Shown in pieces: positions 8,763-15,406 of a stretch of 16,996 nt of DNA. Location of the stretch: the NCBI GenBank assembly GCA_005885025.1, contig VAYC01000016.1:1-16996 (forward strand), read 5' to 3'. A program made the position numbers and the translations under genes. Under the pieces are notes generated by a model that was not told where the DNA came from, searched no databases, and worked only from the letters and a program-made list of their open reading frames with translations. This stretch comes from Actinomycetota bacterium (lineage in GTDB: Bacteria; Actinomycetota; UBA4738). Numbering within the stretch: the first letter of the stretch is position 1; each line of letters starts with the position of its first letter.

Positions 8763-10469
8763 GTGACGAGCGACCCGCCCGATCTCGGCAAGGGCCTGTT
8801 CGGCTATCGCAAGTCTGCCGTCAACCAGATCCTGGCCGATCGCGACGTGATGCTGCGGCAGGCGGAAGGCCGGGTCCGTGCGGCCGAGTCCAAGGTGGCT
8901 GACCTCCAGAACGAACTCACCTCGATGAAGGACCGCAACACCCGCATGGACGAGCAGGTCGAACGCCTCCGCGCCCAGCTCGAAGTCTTGATGGCGAACG
9001 CTCAAGCGGCTCCCGCGGCCATGCCGAGCGCTCCGTCCCAGGCCCCCGCCGTCGCCCCCCCCGCCGAAGAGCCCAGAGCGGCGTCCGAGCCCGATCCAGT
9101 GACACCCTGGGAGGACGAGCCGGCGCCCTGGGAGGACGACTTCGGCCAGCCGTCCGTCGCCGCCCTCTCGCCCTTCGGAGAGGAGGGAAGCGCCGTTTCC
9201 TATGACGAGTACGGGGAGTCGGTGGCCTCCTTCGAAGGCCTCGATCAGGCGCCCGCGACGCCTGGCGGCGAGACGCACGACGACATGCCCTTGGTCTTCG
9301 AGACCGGGGAGGAGCAGCACGCCGACGTGCCGGACTCGGCCCACCTCTTTGGCGAAGCGTTTGGCGAAGCGGCGTACGAGGGCGACTCCGTGACCGACTT
9401 CGCCTACGAGACCAGCACCCCCGACGCGGACCACGACCTTGCCTCCTGGGAAGGCCCCATGCCTCCTCCAGCCGCCGAGCCCATGCGAAAGGTGGACGAG
9501 ATGCGCTACCAGCCCGACGATTCACCGGAGTCCCCTTCCGCACCTGCCGGTGAGGACGACGGATTGTCGTCCGTGCCCTACGGCTTCTCTCTTCAGGCCG
9601 CGCAGCCCGATGAAGGCGCGACGAACCACGACTACGGCGATCAGCCGGTGTTCCGCGGGTTCACCGATGACTCGTTCGACGACCCCAACCCGAGCGAATA
9701 CATCGGACAGCCCGCGGCCCCGATGACTCCGTCGCCCTCCTCGACGTCGCAAGCCCCGGAGTGGCCGGCGGACCCGAGCCTGGCGTGGACGCAGCCCTCC
9801 GACCCGGCCCCTGAGTGGCCCGAAACGCAGGCTGCGGCCGAGTCCTCGCTGGAATGGGAGCCGACAAGCGCCCAGCCCACGCACGACTGGACGTCGCAGC
9901 CGTCGCCTGTCGAGCCTCTCGCCACGGCCGAGCCACCTCAGGCGGCTGAGAGCGAGCCCCGGGGGGGAGCCTCGTCGCAGTCCGCCACCGACATCACCAA
10001 CCGCTTCCTCACCGAGGAGCTCAAAGGCATCCTCTCTGCGGCCGAGGAGTCCGCCGCCCGCATCCTGGAGCGGGCTCGGGCCACCAGCGAGCACCAGATA
10101 GCACAGTCGAACCGCCTGTGGCGGGAGGTGCAGGCCGAGCTGGCCCGGTTCGCCGCGTGGCGGGAGCAGGTTGAGCCCATCATCCGCTCGGTGCACGCGA
10201 AGGTCGAAGGGGTTCGGGGCCAGATCGAGGAGGTCCCGGAGAAGATCCGTCAGGCGCTCGCCCCCATGGCCGATTCGATCTCGATGATCGACTCGGACCT
10301 CGCCGAGCTGGCTTCGGCCAGTACACCGCCACTCCTACTCACCCCGAGCGGCCTTGACCCCGGGTCGCCGGTGAACGACTGGCCGATCGGAGAGGGCGAG
10401 AGCCCCTCGACCGAAAGCCCCCAAGGGCACATCGAGCGGGGCGGAGGAACCGGACACCTCGCCCGCTGA
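8763..10469 (+). CDS. DivIVA-like coiled-coil protein with long acidic disordered middle
   Basis: A 568-residue protein, predicted soluble. Residues 8-70 resemble the DivIVA N-terminus: GLFGYRKSAVNQILADRDVM followed by a heptad-like coil (RAAESKVADLQNEL, DEQVERLRAQLEVLM). DivIVA proteins bind curved membrane at poles or septa and recruit division or cell-wall enzymes. Roughly residues 75-400 are acidic, proline-rich and low in complexity, with repeated tryptophan motifs (PWEDEPAPWEDD, PEWPAD, PEWPET, LEWEPT). Residues of about 405-520 return to a charged coiled coil (EELKGILSAAEESAARILER). The start chosen is GTG at 8763, with GGAGG at 8754-8758. The in-frame ATG at 8739 lies only about 14 bases from the predicted transcription start and lacks a ribosome site. 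The gene is divergent from dnaK. Classical DivIVA/Wag31 is much shorter, so this is probably a lineage-specific relative of unknown partner. Confidence 0.8.
   Translation: MTSDPPDLGKGLFGYRKSAVNQILADRDVMLRQAEGRVRAAESKVADLQNELTSMKDRNTRMDEQVERLRAQLEVLMANAQAAPAAMPSAPSQAPAVAPPAEEPRAASEPDPVTPWEDEPAPWEDDFGQPSVAALSPFGEEGSAVSYDEYGESVASFEGLDQAPATPGGETHDDMPLVFETGEEQHADVPDSAHLFGEAFGEAAYEGDSVTDFAYETSTPDADHDLASWEGPMPPPAAEPMRKVDEMRYQPDDSPESPSAPAGEDDGLSSVPYGFSLQAAQPDEGATNHDYGDQPVFRGFTDDSFDDPNPSEYIGQPAAPMTPSPSSTSQAPEWPADPSLAWTQPSDPAPEWPETQAAAESSLEWEPTSAQPTHDWTSQPSPVEPLATAEPPQAAESEPRGGASSQSATDITNRFLTEELKGILSAAEESAARILERARATSEHQIAQSNRLWREVQAELARFAAWREQVEPIIRSVHAKVEGVRGQIEEVPEKIRQALAPMADSISMIDSDLAELASASTPPLLLTPSGLDPGSPVNDWPIGEGESPSTESPQGHIERGGGTGHLAR
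9105..9139 (+). repeat. 14-bp direct repeat encoding PWED
   Basis: CCCTGGGAGGACGA occurs at 9105-9118 and again at 9126-9139, a 21-base period that keeps the reading frame. It encodes the tandem peptide PWEDEPA-PWEDDFG in the disordered region of the DivIVA-like protein. Confidence 0.85.
9348..9371 (+). repeat. Perfect 12-bp tandem duplication in the DivIVA-like gene
   Basis: TTTGGCGAAGCG is present twice back to back. It duplicates the four residues FGEA in frame (LFGEAFGEAAYEG). This looks like a recent replication-slippage event in a disordered stretch, so the copy number may vary between strains. Confidence 0.9.
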
Positions 10470-10506
10470 TCCCGCGGGCCAGCGGACGCAGCGCCGCCGA
10501 CCCCGG

Positions 10507-10523
10507 AACCCCGGCTGGGGTTT
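10507..10523 (+). terminator. Weak terminator-like hairpin after the DivIVA-like gene
   Basis: AACCCC-GGCT-GGGGTT forms a 6-bp stem with a 4-base loop. The T-run after it is only three bases, so any termination would be inefficient. It lies 37 bases beyond the preceding stop and just before the proposed promoter of the next gene. Confidence 0.3.
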
Positions 10524-10551
10524 GCGTGCGCTCCCGGCCCGCCAATACACT
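10522..10551 (+). promoter_or_regulatory. Candidate promoter for a leaderless Fe-S oxidoreductase mRNA
   Basis: TTGCGT (10522-10527) and TACACT (10546-10551) are 18 bases apart. The GTG at 10561 begins nine bases after the -10 box, where transcription would start. No ribosome site precedes that GTG. Leaderless mRNAs are common in actinomycetes. The -35 match is weak. Confidence 0.35.
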
Positions 10552-10560
10552 GCCTCGGCG

Positions 10561-12642
10561 GTGCTCCGCCCCATCACCCACGACCCGCTGCTCGCATTCA
10601 ACCTGATCGGTCCGGCGTTCCTCCTGCTCGCCGTGGCCGTCGCGGGAGGCTTGTTCTCGCGCCGCGCCCATCAGCTCTATCAGTTCGTTCGGCTGGGACA
10701 GCCGGTGGATCGCCTGGACGACCTTCCCAAGCGCATGGAGCAGGAAGCCACGGTCGTACTCGGCCAGCGCAAACTGTTGCAGCGCCTGGGCCCCGGCCTC
10801 ATGCACGCCTTCATCTTCTGGGGCTTCATCGTGTTGCTCACCACGATCGTGGAGGCCTTCGCCGAGGTCTTCCAGCCGACCTTCGCCATCCCGCTGTTCG
10901 GCCGGTCGGGGTGGCTGGGGTTGGTCCAGGACATCTTTTCCGTCCTGGTGATCATCGGGATCGGGATGGCCCTGTACTACCGGAAGGTGAAGCGGCCGGA
11001 ACGGTTCAAGGGCAGCCACCTCGAAGAGGCCGACTTCATCCTGGCCATGATCTTCGGCATCATGCTCACGCTCCTGTTCTTGAACGCGACCAGGATCGCC
11101 GCAGGGATCAACGAGTCTCCGGCCCGATGGACCCCGGTGTCGAACGCCATCGCCCCGCTGTTCCGCCACATGAGCCACGACGTCCAGGGCTTCTTCGAGC
11201 GGCTCTTCCTCTGGTCGCACATCCTGCTGGTACTGGGGTTCCTCGCCTACATCCCCTATTCCAAGCATCTCCACATCTTCGTCTCGGAGCTGAACGTCTT
11301 CTTCGCCAACACCAAGGCACGGGGCTGGCTCCGGCCGCTGCACATCGATCTCGACAGGCTGGAGGGTGGAGACGTCCGGCTCGGCGCCGGGACGGTCCAG
11401 GACCTCACGTGGAAGGAGATCCTGGACCTCTACGCGTGTACCGAGTGCGGCCGGTGCCAGAGCGTCTGTCCGGCGTGGAACACGGGAAAACCCCTGTCCC
11501 CCAAGCTGATCGTGATGAACCTTCGGGACCACCTCTTCCAGGTCGGGCCCGGGCTCGTCCAGGCCAAGCGCGCGGGCGAACCGGGCGAGTCGACGCCGCT
11601 GAACCCCGAGGTAGTCGAAGACGAGGTGGTGTGGGACTGCGTCACCTGCGGGGCGTGCATGGAGGAGTGCCCCGTCGACATCGAGCACGTCGACCACATC
11701 GTGGACATGCGCCGCAACCTGGTCATGGGTGAATCCCGGTTCCCGCCCGAGGCCGGGACGCTGCTGCGCAACCTGGAAAGCTCCTCCAATCCGTGGGGTC
11801 AGCCGCAGTCCAGCAGGGCAGAGTGGGCCAAGGATCTCGGCGTTCCCGTCCTGGAGGATGGGCAGGCTCCCGAATATCTCTATTGGGTAGGCTGCGCCGG
11901 CTCCTTCGACGACCGGGCGAAGCGGATCAGCCAGGCGGTCGCCCGCGTGCTCCAGAAGGCCGGCATCGCCTTCGCCATCCTGGGTCCGAGAGAGTTGTGC
12001 AACGGCGACCCGGCCAGGCGGATCGGGAACGAATACCTGTATCAGGAGCTGGCGCGGCAGAACATCGAGACGCTCACGAAGGTGGGCGCGCGCACGATCG
12101 TGGTGAACTGCCCGCACTGCTTCAACACCATCAAGAACGAATACCCGGACTTCGGAGGCCGCTTCGAGGTCATCCACCATTCCCAGCTGTTCGGCCGACT
12201 GTTGAAGGAGGGCCGTCTTCGTCTTACCCAGGAGGTCCAAGAGCTCGTCGCCTACCACGACCCCTGTTACCTGGGCCGCCACAACGGGATCTACGACCAG
12301 CCGAGGGAGGTCCTCGAACGCGTCCCGGGCCTCTCCACGACCGAGATGCACCGTCATCGGCAACGGTCGTTTTGCTGCGGGGCCGGTGGCTCGCGCATGT
12401 GGCTTGAGGAGCGGATCGGGAAGCGCATCAACACGGAGCGCACCGAGGAGGCCATCTCTACCGGGGCGACCGTCCTCGGCGTGGCCTGTCCCTACTGCCT
12501 GATCATGCTGGACGACGGATCCAAGGCCAAGGGGGAGGCCATCAGGGTCCTCGACCTGGCGCAGATCCTGGAACTCTCGGCCGGGGCCGAGCCCGGGGAG
12601 GGAGAGGGGGCCGCCGGCCAGCCACCGGCCTACCGGGCTTGA
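10561..12642 (+). CDS. Membrane-bound Fe-S oxidoreductase, FadF / ETF:menaquinone oxidoreductase type
   Basis: About 693 residues. The family (FadF/YwjF in Bacillus, recently described as EMO) is thought to pass electrons from acyl-CoA dehydrogenases via ETF to menaquinone. The N-terminal third has five membrane segments, including FNLIGPAFLLLAVAVAGG, MHAFIFWGFIVLLTTI and LWSHILLVLGFLAYIPYS, whose histidines could bind haem b as in nitrate reductase gamma subunits. Two ferredoxin-type 4Fe-4S motifs follow, CTECGRCQSVC and CVTCGACMEEC. Two cysteine-rich CCG domains come last. The second is complete (DPCYLG, SFCCGAGGSRMW, CPYC). The first has GCAGS, a single cysteine in ELCNGDPARR, and CPHC. 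The start is uncertain: a TTG at 10522 would add 13 residues, but GTG 10561 puts the first helix near the N-terminus and fits a leaderless transcript. No etf or acyl-CoA dehydrogenase gene is adjacent here. GlcF- or HdrB-related roles remain possible. Confidence 0.87.
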   Translation: MLRPITHDPLLAFNLIGPAFLLLAVAVAGGLFSRRAHQLYQFVRLGQPVDRLDDLPKRMEQEATVVLGQRKLLQRLGPGLMHAFIFWGFIVLLTTIVEAFAEVFQPTFAIPLFGRSGWLGLVQDIFSVLVIIGIGMALYYRKVKRPERFKGSHLEEADFILAMIFGIMLTLLFLNATRIAAGINESPARWTPVSNAIAPLFRHMSHDVQGFFERLFLWSHILLVLGFLAYIPYSKHLHIFVSELNVFFANTKARGWLRPLHIDLDRLEGGDVRLGAGTVQDLTWKEILDLYACTECGRCQSVCPAWNTGKPLSPKLIVMNLRDHLFQVGPGLVQAKRAGEPGESTPLNPEVVEDEVVWDCVTCGACMEECPVDIEHVDHIVDMRRNLVMGESRFPPEAGTLLRNLESSSNPWGQPQSSRAEWAKDLGVPVLEDGQAPEYLYWVGCAGSFDDRAKRISQAVARVLQKAGIAFAILGPRELCNGDPARRIGNEYLYQELARQNIETLTKVGARTIVVNCPHCFNTIKNEYPDFGGRFEVIHHSQLFGRLLKEGRLRLTQEVQELVAYHDPCYLGRHNGIYDQPREVLERVPGLSTTEMHRHRQRSFCCGAGGSRMWLEERIGKRINTERTEEAISTGATVLGVACPYCLIMLDDGSKAKGEAIRVLDLAQILELSAGAEPGEGEGAAGQPPAYRA

Positions 12643-12670
12643 AAAGGACGGCGTAGCCCTTGGCGCGCCG

Positions 12671-12694
12671 GGCCCGTTAAGCCCCTGGGCCTTT
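12671..12694 (+). terminator. Possible weak terminator after the Fe-S oxidoreductase gene
   Basis: GGCCC (12671-12675) can pair with GGGCC (12687-12691) across an 11-base loop, followed by TTT. The stem is short and the loop large, so this is only a tentative call. Other GGGC/GCCC pairings are possible in the same stretch. Confidence 0.25.
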
Positions 12695-12733
12695 CGCCCG
12701 ATATTCCTTCCGTGGGAGAAGTGGTCGCGACGC

Positions 12734-12761
12734 TTGCATCCAAGTAGCTGGAGCCTACAAT
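12734..12761 (+). promoter_or_regulatory. Promoter of the two-component system
   Basis: TACAAT at 12756-12761 matches the -10 consensus in five of six bases. TTGCAT at 12734-12739, 16 bases upstream, is a moderate -35. Transcription should begin around 12768. This is beyond the in-frame TTG at 12762, which argues against that TTG as the kinase start. The remaining 140 bases up to the ATG at 12909 would be leader. Confidence 0.5.
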
Positions 12762-12908
12762 TTGACTTCCCCATCTTCACAGGACAATCGAAGCCAGCCT
12801 CCGGACTTCCCCCCGGACGCTCCTTCCCCCTTCGATGGACTGGGGTCAGGGCGTTCTCGGCTGAGGGCGGTACGGGGCGGGCACCGGATACGGGAGGCCC
12901 CGACCGAG

Positions 12909-14525
12909 ATGTCTGGCGAGCCCCGGGAAGGCGTGACCGTGGCCGGATCCGGCCGACGATCCCGCCCCAGGCCGAACGAGCGACGCCCGATCTCAGTCCG
13001 GACTCCTGAGAGTCCAGCTCCCCTCTTTGGCGCGGACGATCGGCTGGCCCAAGTGGGCCGAGCTCTCGATGCGATCCGGAGCGACCTGGGTTTCGAGACG
13101 GCCACTCTGTTCGTACGAGGCCCCGAAGGATGGGAGCTCCTCCACCGGCAAGGTGTCCAGCAGCCTTGGCACGGGGTGTTCGACCCAGGCGTGCTGGAGG
13201 GAACGCCAGAAGCGGCGGAATATCCCGACGTCAGGTCCATCCCCGGGATCGGTTCGAGGCTCGCTCGGCTGGGATGCGCCAGCATGGCGGTGCTCCCGGT
13301 CCCCGACGGGGGCCGGCTGCTCCTCGATTCGCACAAGCCGTGCCGGGCCGGGGGATGGATCGAGCGTGCCCGCCCCTATCTGGAACTGCTGTCGATGCTG
13401 GCCGGACCGGATTGGGCCGGGCAGGGGTCGCTCCAGAGCCAGCAGGAAGTCGCGGCGCTCGACCGGCTGTTCGCAGCCTGTCAGGACATCCTGGCGCGCT
13501 CGACGGCCTCGATCGAAGATCTCCTCGAGGCCAGCCGCCGGGCCCTGGGGGCCGATGAGCTCTTCCTGATCACCGGACAGGCGCCCACGCATCGCATCTT
13601 TTCGTCCCCACATCGGGGACGAGCCCCCGCGGCGCCCAACCTCGCGTTGGACGTTCGAAGCACCCCCGGGAGCGGCCTCGACGAGAGCGACATCCGCGAC
13701 CTCGCCGTCGTCCTGGGCGCGTCCACACGCGCCATGGCAGGGGCAGTGGGACGGGAGGGTGACGACCAAGAGGTTCTCCTGGCCGGATGGGCCGAAGGCC
13801 CGGCTCTGTCCTCGGTCTCGATGTCGGTTGCCGCGCGCGCGTTCTCCACGGCTCGAGCCGCGGTGGACGCCCGCCGGCAGGCCGTGTCGAGCCTTCTCGA
13901 TCGAGAGCGCGCCCGGATGGCCTACGCGTTGCACGACGGCCTGACCCAGACGGTCACCGGCGCGGTGCTCCAGCTCGACGCCCTCGCCAAGCGGATCCAA
14001 GCGGACCCCGCGGGCGCGCTGGCCATCCTGGAGACGGCCAAGACCGAGATTCGCCGCTCGTTGGCCGAGCTGCGCGGCATGTTGTTCGACCTCTCCCCGA
14101 GCCTGGAGAGCGAGCAGCGGCACGATGAACCATTGACCCGATACGTCGAGGACGTCGTCAAGCGGTGGCGCCTCCCGGCCCGAGTTGCGGTGGAAGGCGA
14201 CCTCACGGGGATCCCGGCGCGGGTGCTCTCGGTCGCCTACGTCGTCATCCGCGAAGCGCTGGCCAACGCGGCCAAGCACGCTGCGGGCCAGGGCGTCACC
14301 GTGACGCTGGCGGCAGGCGACAACGACCTCATGGTGATCGTCGGTGACGGCGGGCGTGGCTTCAGCCACGAGGACGAGACCGCGGCGCGAGAAGCCCACC
14401 ACGTCGGCCTCGATCTCCTACGCAGGCGCGTCGGTGAGGTCGGCGGACACCTTCGGATCGAGTCACGCCCCGGGAAGGGGACACGAGTCATCGCCAGGTT
14501 GCCCATGCACGGGGTGGCGTCATGA
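12909..14525 (+). CDS. NarL-type sensor histidine kinase with GAF-like sensor domain
   Basis: A soluble kinase of 538 residues with no membrane segment, so it probably senses a cytoplasmic signal. After a basic disordered leader there is a GAF-like region (about residues 40-160, GFETATLFVRGPEGWELLHR). A second, poorly defined sensor region follows. The HisKA_3 dimerisation domain has the phosphorylated histidine at 342 in ALHDGLTQTVTG. The ATPase domain has N-box REALANAAKHA (Asn 453), G1 GDGGRGF and the G2 region GHLRIESRPGKGTRV. The frame is open back to TTG 12762, but those 49 codons have weak GC3, and the promoter -10 box abuts them. The ATG at 12909 has GGGAGG 11 bases upstream; GTG 12939 is another candidate. 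The stop overlaps the response regulator start by four bases. The signal is unknown. Confidence 0.92.
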   Translation: MSGEPREGVTVAGSGRRSRPRPNERRPISVRTPESPAPLFGADDRLAQVGRALDAIRSDLGFETATLFVRGPEGWELLHRQGVQQPWHGVFDPGVLEGTPEAAEYPDVRSIPGIGSRLARLGCASMAVLPVPDGGRLLLDSHKPCRAGGWIERARPYLELLSMLAGPDWAGQGSLQSQQEVAALDRLFAACQDILARSTASIEDLLEASRRALGADELFLITGQAPTHRIFSSPHRGRAPAAPNLALDVRSTPGSGLDESDIRDLAVVLGASTRAMAGAVGREGDDQEVLLAGWAEGPALSSVSMSVAARAFSTARAAVDARRQAVSSLLDRERARMAYALHDGLTQTVTGAVLQLDALAKRIQADPAGALAILETAKTEIRRSLAELRGMLFDLSPSLESEQRHDEPLTRYVEDVVKRWRLPARVAVEGDLTGIPARVLSVAYVVIREALANAAKHAAGQGVTVTLAAGDNDLMVIVGDGGRGFSHEDETAAREAHHVGLDLLRRRVGEVGGHLRIESRPGKGTRVIARLPMHGVAS

Positions 14526-15229
14526 AAGTGTTGTTGGTCGAGGACCACACGCTGGTTCGCCGGGGACTCGCCCAGCTCCTCGTCACCTGCGTCAAAGGCG
14601 CGGAGGTCACCGAGGCCGCCGACGCCGACCAGGCCGCGGAGATCCTCAAGCACACGGCCCATGACGTGGCGCTGGTGGACGTCCGGATGCCCGGCCGGGA
14701 CGGGCTCGAGCTCCTCAAGGAGATCCGCCAGTCCTGGCCCCAGCTCCCGGTGATCATGCTGTCGAGCTACGACAACGGCGAGTACGTGAAAGCTGCGCTG
14801 GCCGAAGGGGCCGCCGGATACCTCCTCAAGGACACCACGCCCGAGGACCTGGCTCAGGCGATCGTGGTGGCCCTGTCCGGCTCCGGCAACGTGCTCTCGC
14901 CGCGGGCGGTCCGAAACCTCTTCGAGGGCTCGATGCGGGCCGACGGCGCCGACGGGAAGGAGAACCCGCTCCCCGACGCCGGTCTCACCCGGCGGGAATC
15001 CGACGTGCTCCATCTCTTGGCCGGCGGAGCGAGCAACCGCGAGATCTCCCGGCAGCTCTTCCTCTCGGAGAAGACCGTCAAGGCGCATCTGGCCGCGGTG
15101 TTCCGCAAGCTCGGGGTGACCAACCGGACCCAGGCCGCGATGCAGGCGGTGGCGATGGGGCTGGGTCCTCCGGGCCTCCTGGCCGGCCGGCTGCCCGTCG
15201 TCGGAGCCGAGCGCGCTCGAGGCGCCTGA
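14522..15229 (+). CDS. NarL/LuxR-family response regulator
   Basis: A 235-residue DNA-binding response regulator, the partner of the kinase just upstream (ATGA overlap, so translation is coupled). The receiver domain (about 1-120) has acidic residues E7/D8, phospho-acceptor D53 in ALVDVRMPG, the conserved S81/S82 region and lysine K103 in GYLLKD. The GerE/LuxR helix-turn-helix follows at about 155-210: LTRRESDVLHLLAGGASNRE, ISRQLFLSEKTVKAHLAAVF. The layout is that of NarL/DesR/LiaR regulators. A tail of about 25 residues rich in glycine and alanine follows the HTH. Target genes are not evident. Candidates are its own operon and the HEAT-repeat gene downstream. Confidence 0.95.
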   Translation: MKVLLVEDHTLVRRGLAQLLVTCVKGAEVTEAADADQAAEILKHTAHDVALVDVRMPGRDGLELLKEIRQSWPQLPVIMLSSYDNGEYVKAALAEGAAGYLLKDTTPEDLAQAIVVALSGSGNVLSPRAVRNLFEGSMRADGADGKENPLPDAGLTRRESDVLHLLAGGASNREISRQLFLSEKTVKAHLAAVFRKLGVTNRTQAAMQAVAMGLGPPGLLAGRLPVVGAERARGA

Positions 15230-15273
15230 GCCCGGCCCTTCCTCGCAGGTCCACGCACGGCCATTCGCAGTAG

Positions 15274-15325
15274 CGCCCGGGCGGCCTTTCGTCCCTTTCG
15301 TCCGTTGCGGACCTCCTCCTATGCT
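15274..15325 (+). promoter_or_regulatory. Candidate control region of the HEAT-repeat gene
   Basis: The 177-base gap 15230-15406 holds a perfect 10-bp palindrome CGCCCGGGCG (15274-15283). A perfect 9-bp tandem repeat CCTTTCGTC x2 (15285-15302) follows, then a -10-like TATGCT (15320-15325) with only a poor -35 (TTTCGT, 15296-15301). Tandem half-sites next to a promoter are typical of response-regulator binding, and a NarL-type regulator lies just upstream. This is inference. I see nothing else in the gap. Confidence 0.3.
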
Positions 15326-15406
15326 GGTTGATTCACCGAAGCAGGCGGGCGGCAAGGCGTCGTCCGATGGCCGGCCACGGCCGGCAGTCCCCTGCCGGGA
15401 CCTGAC

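Noticed and set aside
8595..9434. 279-codon minus-strand open frame over the divergent promoter and DivIVA-like gene
   Set aside because: It is antisense to a frame with better coding bias and a recognisable domain, and it would cover both promoters.
12662..12669. 8-bp palindrome GGCGCGCC
   Set aside because: It is a GC-only palindrome expected by chance in such DNA, with no associated structure.
10339..12780. 813-codon minus-strand open frame
   Set aside because: It is antisense to the Fe-S oxidoreductase, which carries clear ferredoxin and CCG motifs. The shadow product has none.
12993..14402. 469-codon minus-strand open frame
   Set aside because: It is antisense to the histidine kinase with its H, N and G boxes.
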